Of a DNA stretch of 64,000 nt, positions 9,020-17,491 are shown in pieces. Both the position numbers and the translations under genes were made by a program. The notes under the pieces are model-generated. The model was given only the letters and a program-made list of their open reading frames with translations. It ran no database searches and was not told where the DNA came from. This DNA comes from Kordiimonadaceae bacterium (GTDB lineage Bacteria > Pseudomonadota > Alphaproteobacteria > Sphingomonadales > Kordiimonadaceae): contig JAEPQB010000001.1 of assembly GCA_017640725.1 (NCBI GenBank), positions 558,001 to 622,000 on the forward strand, in the 5' to 3' direction. Position 1 is the first letter of the stretch; every line of letters starts with the position of its first letter.

Positions 9020-9895
9020 ATGAAACGCAAGCTCCCTTCCTTAATCGCACTCGAATGTTTTGAAGCCGTTATGACGCACGGCCATGTCACGCGTGCTGCG
9101 GAAACCCTGAACCTGACGCAAAGTGCTGTCAGCAGGCAGATCAAATCGCTGGAAACATTTGTGCGACAACCCTTGTTCGCGCGCGAACGAAAGCGATTGG
9201 TGCCCACCGAGGCTGCCAAGCAGTTTGCTGAGCAGCTGACGCCGCTTTTGACCGAGCTTGAGAAAGAAACACTGCGCCTGATTACCTGGAGCGCTTATGA
9301 CCGGGTGCTCACGCTCGGCCTGCTGCCCACATTTGGATCACGCTGGTTGATCCCGCGCCTCAGCCGCTTCACGGGCGAGCACCCTGAAATTCAGATCAAC
9401 ATCGTGACTGGCCTAACGCACGAAGACTTTGTTGAAGCTGGCACGGATGTCGCCGTTCAATATGGCAATGGCAACTGGCCCGGGTTCGTCACGCACAAGC
9501 TGGTTGAAGAGACGGTGGTCGCGGCTGTAGCGCCAACTGCGGTGCCCGGTGACCACAAACCGTCCGTGAGTGACTTTGACCAGCTGCATATGCGCACACG
9601 GCCCGATGCCTGGCGCCAATGGGCGGATGCGACCGGCACGGAGATTTCAACCATGCAGGCCGGTACCCGGTTCGAAAATTTCACCATGATGATCGAAGCG
9701 ACCCGCGCCGGGCTCGGGGCCGCGATCCTGCCTGAGATGTATATCCGGGACGATCTTGAAAGCGGGCAGCTTGTCGCGCCATTCAGCGCGCCGGTAAAAA
9801 GCCCGGACGCTTATCATATTGTGTATGCGGAGCGTCATGCCGGCACAGAAAAAATCGAGGTTTTCAAAAACTGGCTGATCAGCGAAGCAGGCTGA
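9020..9895 (+). CDS. LysR-type regulator, probable regulator of gcdH-gcdG
   Basis: GcvA-like LysR transcription factor. An N-terminal winged helix-turn-helix (LIALECFEAVMTHGHVTRAAETLNLTQ... SAVSRQIKSLE) is followed by a substrate-binding domain with LGLLPTFGSRWLIPRL. The start at 9020 gives 291 residues and the conserved MKRKLPSL beginning; an in-frame ATG at 8978 would add 14 hydrophobic residues and neither has a good ribosome site. It is divergent from gcdH with about 110 bases between, the usual arrangement for a LysR regulator and its target. Glutarate or glutaryl-CoA as inducer is an inference. Confidence 0.88.
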   Translation: MKRKLPSLIALECFEAVMTHGHVTRAAETLNLTQSAVSRQIKSLETFVRQPLFARERKRLVPTEAAKQFAEQLTPLLTELEKETLRLITWSAYDRVLTLGLLPTFGSRWLIPRLSRFTGEHPEIQINIVTGLTHEDFVEAGTDVAVQYGNGNWPGFVTHKLVEETVVAAVAPTAVPGDHKPSVSDFDQLHMRTRPDAWRQWADATGTEISTMQAGTRFENFTMMIEATRAGLGAAILPEMYIRDDLESGQLVAPFSAPVKSPDAYHIVYAERHAGTEKIEVFKNWLISEAG

Positions 9896-9907
9896 TTGGG
9901 CTGCTAA

Positions 9908-10609
9908 TTACGTGGACCCAACTGAGCTCAGCTCCGGGTCACTCGTATAAGACCCCGCCAGCAGCCAGGCGATGCCGAAGGTCATCAGCGCCCAACCCTC
10001 AACCCAAAAGATGGCGTCGCTGCGCACCAGCCAAAAATGTACAATCCCATAAATTATGGCCATGCCAGCAATCATGGCGATGGCGAGAATGCGGTATGCC
10101 AGCGCGCGGCCCGGATGGCCTTTTTCTTTCGCCCTTTTTGAGAAAAACCACAGCAGCACGACCAAGCAGATGAATAGTGGTATCGCAGCCACATAGTGGA
10201 TCACATCTGCTGAGGTACCCAAGAACCCCGTGATAGCGTCAATCCAGGTTGATGGCGCAAAAACAGGGCAAGCCTGCCCAGTTGTGACCTGGTCTGCAGT
10301 GCATTCAATGTCTGTGGGGAACAAGGCGACAAACACGGCCAAAACCGCCGCCACCTTGCTGATGTAATATTCAAGATCGCGTCCGTGCTTGCCGTTGTAG
10401 GCCGCCAGAAAAAACCCGACAACAATCAGCGATCCCACAAACAAGTCGCCAGAGTTGGTCCAGTAGGTGGCGCTGATGGAGTTCACCGGCCAATAAACAT
10501 CGGAAAGCCAATAAGTGAAGAAGGCGAGGAATAGTGCGATCCCACCGACAATCTGGCGCATGGTTTTGTGATTGATTTGCCGACTTTGCAGAGCGTCCGT
10601 TTTTGTCAT
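9908..10609 (-). CDS. Unidentified multi-spanning membrane protein
   Basis: A 233-residue protein that I do not recognise with certainty. It has six to seven hydrophobic segments, the clearest being QIVGGIALFLAFFTYWL, FVGSLIVVGFFLAAY, VAAVLAVFVALFPT, IPLFICLVVLLWFF, ILAIAMIAGMAIIY and the C-terminal ALMTFGIAWLLAGSY. The loop between segments 3 and 4 has two Cys (IECTADQVTTGQACPV), a possible disulfide. The ATG at 10609 has GGAGGA 4 bases upstream, preferred over a start 9 codons earlier. It could belong to a DUF998-like group, but this is weak. Confidence 0.75.
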   Translation of the reverse strand: MTKTDALQSRQINHKTMRQIVGGIALFLAFFTYWLSDVYWPVNSISATYWTNSGDLFVGSLIVVGFFLAAYNGKHGRDLEYYISKVAAVLAVFVALFPTDIECTADQVTTGQACPVFAPSTWIDAITGFLGTSADVIHYVAAIPLFICLVVLLWFFSKRAKEKGHPGRALAYRILAIAMIAGMAIIYGIVHFWLVRSDAIFWVEGWALMTFGIAWLLAGSYTSDPELSSVGST

Positions 10610-10757
10610 TGCATCCTCCCCGCAGCTAAACTGCAACTTTAGCGGGAATTATTGCACGAATCGCAAGTGTGATAAACAGGCGACGCAAACAGGGCCAATC
10701 GGGTTGGACATGGCTAGACATCAGCCACTCGGTCTACCGCGGTAAAAACTGCCAAAA

Positions 10758-11282
10758 CTAACAGCCAGGCGGAATTTCCAGCTGTTCGGTTTCACCGATA
10801 TAGTGGTTAACCGCCTGCACTTCAGGCAGGTTTTTGTCGCCGTGAAGCGATATCAGGGCCCAGGCGGTGGCAAGCTCAAGGTCGATCTGTTCGGCCGTCA
10901 AGCTGCCTTCGCCCGAAAACTCAGCCAGTGCCAACCAAGGTAATCGCGGGTGTTCAGTTTGGGTGCAGGCGCACGGGATGCCGGGGTCTTGCGCGTTGCC
11001 TTCCTGCCGGGTTACAGCGGAATGCCACCAATGCTCGCAACCATCTTGCCCCCAGCATGTGAAGACCGTCGCCGCACAGCGAGACGACTTCAAACTCTGG
11101 ATCTCGTAGCTTGCGCCGCAACACCCGCCGTTATGCAGGTGCAGTGCAACATCAAGTGAACCGATTTTGCCCCCTTTGTGCGCCGCGATTTGTTTCATTT
11201 CGCGGATCATGGATGCTGGAACATCCTCAGGGCGGCTAATTCCCGTTTGACCTGATCCCAGAAAAATCCAGGACAGCTTCAT
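10758..11282 (-). CDS. Cysteine-rich hypothetical protein
   Basis: A 174-residue soluble protein without a signal peptide or a recognised domain. It has eight Cys in pairs and singles (HNGGCCGASYE, TCWGQDGCEHWW, PCACTQ, PPGC at the C-terminus) plus several His, which suggests metal binding or disulfides. AAAGG lies 8 bases before the ATG. It stands alone between a membrane protein gene on the same strand and a 375-base gap before an AraC regulator. No function is proposed. Confidence 0.7.
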   Translation of the reverse strand: MKLSWIFLGSGQTGISRPEDVPASMIREMKQIAAHKGGKIGSLDVALHLHNGGCCGASYEIQSLKSSRCAATVFTCWGQDGCEHWWHSAVTRQEGNAQDPGIPCACTQTEHPRLPWLALAEFSGEGSLTAEQIDLELATAWALISLHGDKNLPEVQAVNHYIGETEQLEIPPGC

Positions 11283-11657
11283 GCTTTTACCTTTCGGGGC
11301 CCATTCCTCGCCACCACGTTAACCATACGCCTATGCGCACCGAAAACATTGCAGCGTCTTGCTTTGATCTATCACTTTCTTGCTGAAAAGCCCGGGATTC
11401 CTTGACTTATGACCATACCAACCTTCATACTTGGCTCGCTATCAGAGGAATGACCGAGGAATCATACCGCTTGATCGCAAAGGCAGCCGATATGGTTCGG
11501 TGCCTTAACCGCTGTCCGTAGGGGGGATAGCTGTGGTCACTAACGCGTCGACATTGCATGTCGGCCAGCAATTGGCCTGTGCTTCGCTACCGAAACGTTC
11601 GGTTGCGTTAACAGAATTCCTGTACCCCACTCACGTGCTCAATCAAAGGTTCCCCCC
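11283..11657. other. 375-base intergenic region upstream of the araC-type gene
   Basis: No convincing gene. It holds a short perfect palindrome ACCGAA-ACG-TTCGGT at 11589-11603 and a possible sigma-70 pair TTGACT (11402) and CATACT with an 18-base spacer. Either could serve the downstream AraC-family gene, whose ribosome site sits just before 11658. Nothing else stands out. Confidence 0.5.
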
Positions 11658-12614
11658 ATGCAAGAGCCCGTGAACACTGATGCCATCCACCGCGCTTTAA
11701 TCGCAAATGCAACAATCGAAACCCCCATCGTTGCTTTTGAGGGCCAGGAAAACTTTCCTGATGCCCTGATCAAGTCCGTCGGGCTTGAGACAAAAAGCGC
11801 ACTCAAAGCCACATTGTGGCGGACGCCCCTGCAGGCATCGGTAACCCATCCGGACCCTCAGTTTCTGAGCCTAGTGCATCATTGCGCTGGGGGCCCGGTA
11901 TGGAGTTCTGACGAGCCGGACATCAAAGCTGTTGCCGGGAGTGCCACCCTGCATGACTGGCACGAGCCACAGGTTTGGCACAGTGAAGATACGGTAACTT
12001 TCAGCCACTATTATCTGTCGACCTCGCTGGTGAACGATGTGGCTGATGAGCTTTTTGAAACAGAGTTTGACCTGGATGACCTGCAGCGCTTTACCAATGC
12101 GCACGACAAATCCATGATCAACCTGCTGAACGCGGCATATGCTTCCATTTTCGGGGAAGAAAATGTTGGCAAGCTTGCACTGGATGGCTGGGCATTGTTG
12201 TTTTCTGAAACGCTGCTGCGCCGGTTTTCAAAACATGGCGAAAAACAGAACCCATCGCAGTTTGCCAAACTGCCACCCAAAAGCATTCGGGAGACAGTGG
12301 ACTATATCGAATGTCACCTGGACAACGATCTGTCGCTTGATGTTCTGGCGAAAATCGCGGCGATGAGCCCCTATCATTTCTCTCGACGGTTCAAGGAAAC
12401 CGTGGGTATGGCGCCGCATGCCTATGTGATGTATCGGCGTGCGCACAAAGCAAAAAACCTGCTGATCAATGGCAACTTGTGCCTGGCCCAAATCGCTTAT
12501 GATTGCGGATTTGCCTCGCAAAGCCACATGACCACTACGGTCAAAAAAGTTCTGGGCATTACACCGGCACGCCTGCGCAAGGAGGCAGGTCGCTTCCCAA
12601 GCAAGTTCGACTAA
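11658..12614 (+). CDS. AraC-family transcriptional regulator
   Basis: A 318-residue regulator with a C-terminal AraC double helix-turn-helix (about residues 215-310): DNDLSLDVLAKIAAMSPYHFSRRFKETVG, then the second motif CLAQIAYDCGFASQSHMTTTVKKVLGITP. The N-terminal 200 residues do not match the common cupin-type sensor and carry no obvious ligand motif. Its target is unclear: the following PAS protein is 94 bases downstream on the same strand and might be co-transcribed. The start is the ATG after a CCCCCC stretch and the ribosome site is weak. Confidence 0.9.
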   Translation: MQEPVNTDAIHRALIANATIETPIVAFEGQENFPDALIKSVGLETKSALKATLWRTPLQASVTHPDPQFLSLVHHCAGGPVWSSDEPDIKAVAGSATLHDWHEPQVWHSEDTVTFSHYYLSTSLVNDVADELFETEFDLDDLQRFTNAHDKSMINLLNAAYASIFGEENVGKLALDGWALLFSETLLRRFSKHGEKQNPSQFAKLPPKSIRETVDYIECHLDNDLSLDVLAKIAAMSPYHFSRRFKETVGMAPHAYVMYRRAHKAKNLLINGNLCLAQIAYDCGFASQSHMTTTVKKVLGITPARLRKEAGRFPSKFD

Positions 12615-12708
12615 GTGTAAAAACAGCAAATTCAAAAAACTTTTTTTCTGCAAATCTGAAGCTCAATAGCCAACGTACGCCCTGTGGGGGCGTTAACTGG
12701 CAGGGGTC

Positions 12709-13242
12709 ATGGGTGTGGCTTTTTCGCGCGTTCAGCGATGGCTTCAGGCAGCCAAGAATTTCACGACAGGAGATGCCAGGCTGGAGTCTATGTCTCCAGG
12801 CCAAGAAACCTTTTTGATGCGTTGGCTTGACAAGAGCGCCGCGTCACCTGGCGGCCTGCCAAGTAGAGCCGATTTCCCCCACCGTGAGTTTGCCAGCATT
12901 TTGCCGAACGCCGTTGTTTATTCGATTGCGCGAAGCCCATTGGACTTTGAATGTCGATTAATTGGCACGGAAGTCCGTTCCTTTTCCCATGCCGATTATA
13001 CGGGTTCTTTTGTATCTTCCTTGGACGGAAAAGGAAGAGGGTCAAAGCTTTGGCAACAGCTGGCACACGTCGTATTGGCGCGAGAGCCGCTATATGATCG
13101 TTTGCCCTATATGGGGCCCATTGCCTCTTTGCGTGATGTTTCCGTTTTGCTTTGTCCGCTAAGCAAAAGTGGTCAAACAGTTGATCAGATATTCCAGGTC
13201 ACACAATTTGTTCACCGCAAGTCCCTGGCTTTTACAGGGTGA
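12709..13242 (+). CDS. PAS_5-type domain protein
   Basis: A protein of up to 177 residues whose body matches the alphaproteobacterial PAS_5 pattern: SRADFPHREFASILPNAVVYSI, then DFECRLIGTEV and a Gly-containing loop (DYTGSFVSSLDG). Such proteins often are single sensor domains of unknown ligand. A better start may be the ATG at 12790 (CTGGAG just upstream), giving 150 residues. It precedes, in convergent orientation, a histidine-kinase-like ATPase gene, so a link to signalling is possible but not shown. Confidence 0.7.
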   Translation: MGVAFSRVQRWLQAAKNFTTGDARLESMSPGQETFLMRWLDKSAASPGGLPSRADFPHREFASILPNAVVYSIARSPLDFECRLIGTEVRSFSHADYTGSFVSSLDGKGRGSKLWQQLAHVVLAREPLYDRLPYMGPIASLRDVSVLLCPLSKSGQTVDQIFQVTQFVHRKSLAFTG

Positions 13243-13349
13243 AGCCATAAAAAGAGGCGCACCGAAAATTGGGGGGCTCGATGCGCCTCATGGAACGTGC
13301 TGATCCGGGGTCACGGAATGTGCCAGCACGCAAGTGAAATTTGGAATGC

Positions 13350-14042
13350 CTACATTTTTGACGTCAGAGCGACCCCCTCCAGTGGTTTGCTACTGGGCAG
13401 TGACAGGCGAAAAGCGCTGCCTTGCTTGCCAGTGTGCTTGAGTGCCAACCGGCCGCCCATCTCGGTCGCGAGCGCGAACAGCGACGGCAACCCAAGGTCA
13501 TTGTAGCTGCCCCCACGGTGGGCAACTTCATTGGCCCGCTCAGCAAACTGGCGAACAAGGCGCTCATCCAGCCCTGCGCCAGCGTCTCTCACATCAATTT
13601 TCCAGTCATGGCCGCGCCGATGAACATAAACAGATACCTTTCCACCGTTTTCAGCGGCAATGGTGGCATCTGCCGCTTGCTTCAGAAGGCTATGCAAAAG
13701 CTTGTTCAGGCTGGACTTGTCCATGCGGTCGGAACAGTCAGGCACACAGTGAATGTCAAACACCACCGCATCGCCGTAAACATTTTGAAGCTGGTCCTTG
13801 ATGTCTTGCAGCAGTTCCGCCAGATAAACCTCAGACTGACGGGCGGCGGTGCTATTGCCGGCGTATTTTTCTAGCGAACGGTTGCAAAAATCGCTGCAGG
13901 CGGCAGCCGTCTGTTTTATGCGTTCGGCAAGCGTCGCGACATTGTCTACGCCCTGCTCAAGCTTTTCAGCAGAGCTATTGATATCGTCCATCAATCGACG
14001 AACGTCATAGCTAAGATTAAGTATGTCACCCACGTGCTTCAT
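13350..14042 (-). CDS. Histidine-kinase-like ATPase-domain protein, degenerate, no phosphoacceptor His
   Basis: A 230-residue protein. The first 80 residues are predicted helical and look like a dimerisation segment, but lack the His-Glu phosphorylation motif. The rest resembles a HATPase_c fold: a DRMDKSSLNKLLHSLLKQAADAT helix, G1-like VRDAGAGLDE and a final G2-like NDLGLPSLFALATEMGG plus KQGSAFRLSLP. In the N-box the Mg-binding Asn is replaced (LLKQA instead of LLxNA). It may be a pseudokinase or a phosphotransfer or regulatory partner. It converges with the PAS_5 gene. Confidence 0.75.
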   Translation of the reverse strand: MKHVGDILNLSYDVRRLMDDINSSAEKLEQGVDNVATLAERIKQTAAACSDFCNRSLEKYAGNSTAARQSEVYLAELLQDIKDQLQNVYGDAVVFDIHCVPDCSDRMDKSSLNKLLHSLLKQAADATIAAENGGKVSVYVHRRGHDWKIDVRDAGAGLDERLVRQFAERANEVAHRGGSYNDLGLPSLFALATEMGGRLALKHTGKQGSAFRLSLPSSKPLEGVALTSKM

Positions 14043-14202
14043 GGTGCGGAACTCCCAACAAGTTTGGCACCCCCCTCTGCAATTCCTTTCAGTCTAGTCA
14101 CGCTTTCTGCTGCTGTTATTTCACCCGAAGGACTTTTCCTTTCATGATCTTGCCTATGGCTAAAATGGGAAAGCAGCGCCCTGATAAGAAGCGCAAGATC
14201 AC

Positions 14203-14233
14203 AAAAAAAGGCCGACCCCAAGGCCGGCCTTTT
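14203..14233 (-). terminator. Rho-independent terminator after the M13 peptidase gene
   Basis: On the minus strand, AAGGCCGGCC-TTGG-GGTCGGCC forms a stem with one G-U pair followed by seven T. It lies 20 bases after the peptidase stop. Confidence 0.88.
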
Positions 14234-14252
14234 CACTAAATTGCTGGTCGTC

Positions 14253-16337
14253 TTACCAGATGGCGACGCGATCTTCGGGTGCCAGATACAATGCGTCAGT
14301 TTCTTTGACACCAAACGCCTCGTACCATTCCGCCATATTGCGCACGACGCCGTTGACCCGATATTCAGCTGGTGAATGCGGGTCTGACTTCAGCCGGGCA
14401 ATCAAAGCATCGTCCCGGTACTTGCGCTTCCAGACCTGTGCCCAGGCAAGGAAGAAGCGTTGATCACCGGTCAGGCCGTCAATAACCGGCGCTTCTTCGC
14501 CGCCAAGCGAGAGCTTGTACGCGTGATACGCCATTGACAAGCCACCAAGGTCACCGATGTTTTCACCGAGGGTAAAACGCCCATCGACGAAGTTGCCTTC
14601 TACTGGCTCAAAAGTGTTGTACTGAGCAACAAGAGCGTCCGCTTTCACTTCGAAGTTGGAGCGGTCCGCGTCGGTCCACCAGTTGCGCTGAACGCCTTTA
14701 TCATCAGACTTTGACCCCTGGTCATCAAACCCGTGGCCCATCTCGTGCCCGATAACTGCGCCAATGCCGCCGTAGTTGACTGCCGGGTCTGCTGCCAGGT
14801 CAAAGAATGGTGGCTGCAGGATGGCGGCAGGGAACACAATTTCATTGAACTGCGGGTTATAGTAGGCGTTAACCGTTTGCGGCGTCATGAACCATTCGTC
14901 TTTGTTGGTTGGCCGTGAAAGGCGCGCGATCTGATCGGCATAATTATAGTTCGCCACTGACTTGGCGTTACCGAACAAATCACCTGCTTTGATTTCAATG
15001 CCCGACAGGTCGCGCCACTCATCAGGGTATGCGATTTTCGGATTGAAGGACGCAAGCTTGGCACGCGCTTCCACCTTCGTGTCTTCGCTCATCCAATCCA
15101 GGCCATCAATTCGCTGACCAAGCGCCGTGCGCAGGTTTTCAACCAGCTGCACCATTTCAGCCTTCGCTTCTGGTGGGAAATAGCGGTCCACATAAACCTG
15201 GCCAAGGGCTTCCCCAAGAGCGTTACGGGCGCCGACTCGTTGCACACCCCGTTCCCAGCGCGCGCGCTGTTGCGGCTGTCCAAACAAAGTCTGGCCAAAG
15301 AAACTGAAGCTTGCAGTATCAATTTCTTCAGATAGCAGCGCAGCATGATTGTTGATGAGGTGGTAGGTCAGGTATGCCTTCCAGTCATCAATTGAAATCT
15401 CGTTCACGAGCGCCACTGCGTCAGCAACAGGGTCCGGATGCGAGACATTGAGGTCTTCAAGGTCTGAAATGCCAGCGCCCGCCATGAAGGCATCCCAGTC
15501 GAAGCCAGTGTATTTGGCTTTGAAGTCCGCAACAGACATTGGATTGAAAGTCATGTCGCGGTTGCGGCGCTGTGCCCGGGGCCATTGCTTTTCCGCAATG
15601 CGTGTTTCAAGCGCAAGAATAGCCGCCGCTTTCTCTTCTGCGTTTTCAACGCCTGCAAAGGTCAGCATTTCTGCAATGTGCGCTACATAAGCTTCGCGCT
15701 TGGCGTTAAAGTCTTCGCTGTCCTGCAGGTAATAGTCACGGTCAGGCAAACCAATGCCACCGATGCCCATGTTCAGCACATAGCGATCTGGGTTTCCGCG
15801 GTTGATGCCAATGCCTGCCGTGATCGGCGAGCTTGTATTGTCACGACCAGCGGCACCAAAGGCGCGCACCAGGTCTTCCATGCTGTTAATGGAAGCGATC
15901 GCAGCAAGGGCTGGGCGCAGCGGCTCAATGCCCAGAGAATTTACCGTCTCGATGTCCATGTAGCTGTTGTAATAGTCGCTGATTTTCTGTTCGACTGACC
16001 CGGCTTCAAACGTGCCCGCTGCAAGATCATCGATGATTGATTTTGTTCGATCACGAGAGCGATCACCCAGCACATTAAAGGCGCCGTAGTTACTGCGGTC
16101 AGCCGGAATTTCGAACTCGTCAATCCAGGCGCCGTTAGCAGCGACAAAGAAATTTTCGCCCCAAGCGACGCTTGGTTTTGCGGCCGTCATATCGATACCA
16201 AAGCTGCCAAGCTCAGGCTTGGCTGCTTCGGCAACCATGTCTGTTTCATTGCTTGCAGTTGTGTCATTGCCGCTGTCAGAACACGCAGCCAGCATAAGCG
16301 CGCTCAGCGCCACTGATGTTTTCAAGAACTGTTTCAT
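14253..16337 (-). CDS. M13-family zinc metallopeptidase, lipoprotein (PepO/neprilysin-like)
   Basis: Envelope endopeptidase of the neprilysin family, 694 residues, cutting short peptides. A lipoprotein signal peptide ends in the lipobox LAAC (Cys19), so it is anchored to a membrane facing the periplasm or outside. The zinc site is HEMGH at about 531-535 with the third ligand Glu in ENIGDLGG near 590. The substrate-binding NAYYNPQFNEIVFP precedes it. The C-terminus ends RVAIW, lacking the Cys of the CxxW ending in many members. A terminator follows; MscS lies upstream on the same strand with a 164-base gap. Confidence 0.94.
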   Translation of the reverse strand: MKQFLKTSVALSALMLAACSDSGNDTTASNETDMVAEAAKPELGSFGIDMTAAKPSVAWGENFFVAANGAWIDEFEIPADRSNYGAFNVLGDRSRDRTKSIIDDLAAGTFEAGSVEQKISDYYNSYMDIETVNSLGIEPLRPALAAIASINSMEDLVRAFGAAGRDNTSSPITAGIGINRGNPDRYVLNMGIGGIGLPDRDYYLQDSEDFNAKREAYVAHIAEMLTFAGVENAEEKAAAILALETRIAEKQWPRAQRRNRDMTFNPMSVADFKAKYTGFDWDAFMAGAGISDLEDLNVSHPDPVADAVALVNEISIDDWKAYLTYHLINNHAALLSEEIDTASFSFFGQTLFGQPQQRARWERGVQRVGARNALGEALGQVYVDRYFPPEAKAEMVQLVENLRTALGQRIDGLDWMSEDTKVEARAKLASFNPKIAYPDEWRDLSGIEIKAGDLFGNAKSVANYNYADQIARLSRPTNKDEWFMTPQTVNAYYNPQFNEIVFPAAILQPPFFDLAADPAVNYGGIGAVIGHEMGHGFDDQGSKSDDKGVQRNWWTDADRSNFEVKADALVAQYNTFEPVEGNFVDGRFTLGENIGDLGGLSMAYHAYKLSLGGEEAPVIDGLTGDQRFFLAWAQVWKRKYRDDALIARLKSDPHSPAEYRVNGVVRNMAEWYEAFGVKETDALYLAPEDRVAIW

Positions 16338-16501
16338 GGTCCCCTCCCAGTCTTTACAAACTCAAAACGCGTGGACCAGCCATCCACGCTGCTCGGCACG
16401 CACCCTAAAAGAAGCGGCCCGCCTGTCAACAAGCGAGCCGGTAAATTTCCTGTAATCTGAACTTTAGATTAGCAATTTGAGGTTAAATCAGGTCTCAAAT
16501 G

Positions 16502-17329
16502 TTATTCATTAACATTGTAAACGGTGCGGATTGGATAAGGGATGTTGATGTCCTTCTCGTCAAAGGCTTCCTTGATTCCCTTCAGAAGGTCCCAGTTCAG
16601 CGCCCAATAGTCACCTGCGTCGCACCAGACCCGCAGCATGACATCAACGGCGCTATCACCAAGAGCTGACACCGCAATCACTGGCGCTGGTTCTGTGTGA
16701 CACCGTGTGTCTGCTTCAACAATGCCTTTGATGGTTTCCATCGCCTTGTCGATGTTGTCGTCATATCCAATCCCGATAACCACCTGCAAACGGCGCGTAT
16801 CATGGAAACTGAAATTGGTAATGGAACTGCCCCAAACATTGCCGTTCGGGATGGTGATGCGCACATTGTCAGGTGTATCGAGCTGGGTTGTGAATAGCGA
16901 AATAGCGTTTACTGAGCCAGACTCGCCGCCAACCGTAATAAAGTCACCGATCTTGAAAGGGCGAAATATCAACAGCATGACACCTGCCGCCAGATTCGAC
17001 AGTGTTCCCTGAAGTGCGAGACCGATAGCAAGGCCCGCAGCACCAAGGAGGGCAACCAGACTTGTCGTCTCCACCCCAAACTGGTCCAAGAGTGCAATAC
17101 CTGTGAATATGAGAACGATATATTTGCCGAGGCTCGCCAAAAAGGCAGAAACCGTGTCGTCGATTTTGCTGCTTTTGGCGAATAAGGCCGCAAGCCTTCG
17201 CTCTACTGCCCCCGCCAGCCAGACACCGATGACCAGAACAACAATGGCACCCAGTATCAAAAGTCCCAGGTCAATGCCCTGTGTCATCAACTCATCCCAG
17301 TTGATGGACTCGTCATTAAAAAAATCCAT
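16502..17329 (-). CDS. MscS-family mechanosensitive ion channel
   Basis: Small-conductance mechanosensitive channel, 275 residues from the ATG at 17329, which has GGGAG 7 bases upstream. Three transmembrane helices are visible: LGLLILGAIVVLVIGVWLAG, IVLIFTGIALLDQFG and the Gly/Ala-rich pore helix LLGAAGLAIGLALQGTL followed by SNLAAGVMLLIFRPFKIGD. The cytoplasmic beta domain has IPNGNVWGSSITNFS. It protects cells from hypo-osmotic shock. It resembles the short MscS type of E. coli. Confidence 0.95.
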   Translation of the reverse strand: MDFFNDESINWDELMTQGIDLGLLILGAIVVLVIGVWLAGAVERRLAALFAKSSKIDDTVSAFLASLGKYIVLIFTGIALLDQFGVETTSLVALLGAAGLAIGLALQGTLSNLAAGVMLLIFRPFKIGDFITVGGESGSVNAISLFTTQLDTPDNVRITIPNGNVWGSSITNFSFHDTRRLQVVIGIGYDDNIDKAMETIKGIVEADTRCHTEPAPVIAVSALGDSAVDVMLRVWCDAGDYWALNWDLLKGIKEAFDEKDINIPYPIRTVYNVNE

Positions 17330-17491
17330 GGAAAACTCCCTTTCCGCGCCCCCGCGCACACTATGCCGAATTATTGTTTCGCCGCCAAGAATTGGGAGCA
17401 ATTATTTCTAATGCCGATTTCTGCTGTCTGACTTTGATTTCTGATCGCCGAGCGCTACATGGACACTATGGCAACCCGACGGGAGGATGAG

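Noticed and set aside
13256-13285. Hairpin GAGGCGCA / TGCGCCTC between the PAS_5 and kinase-like genes as a terminator
   Set aside because: The loop is about 20 bases and there is no T run on either strand.
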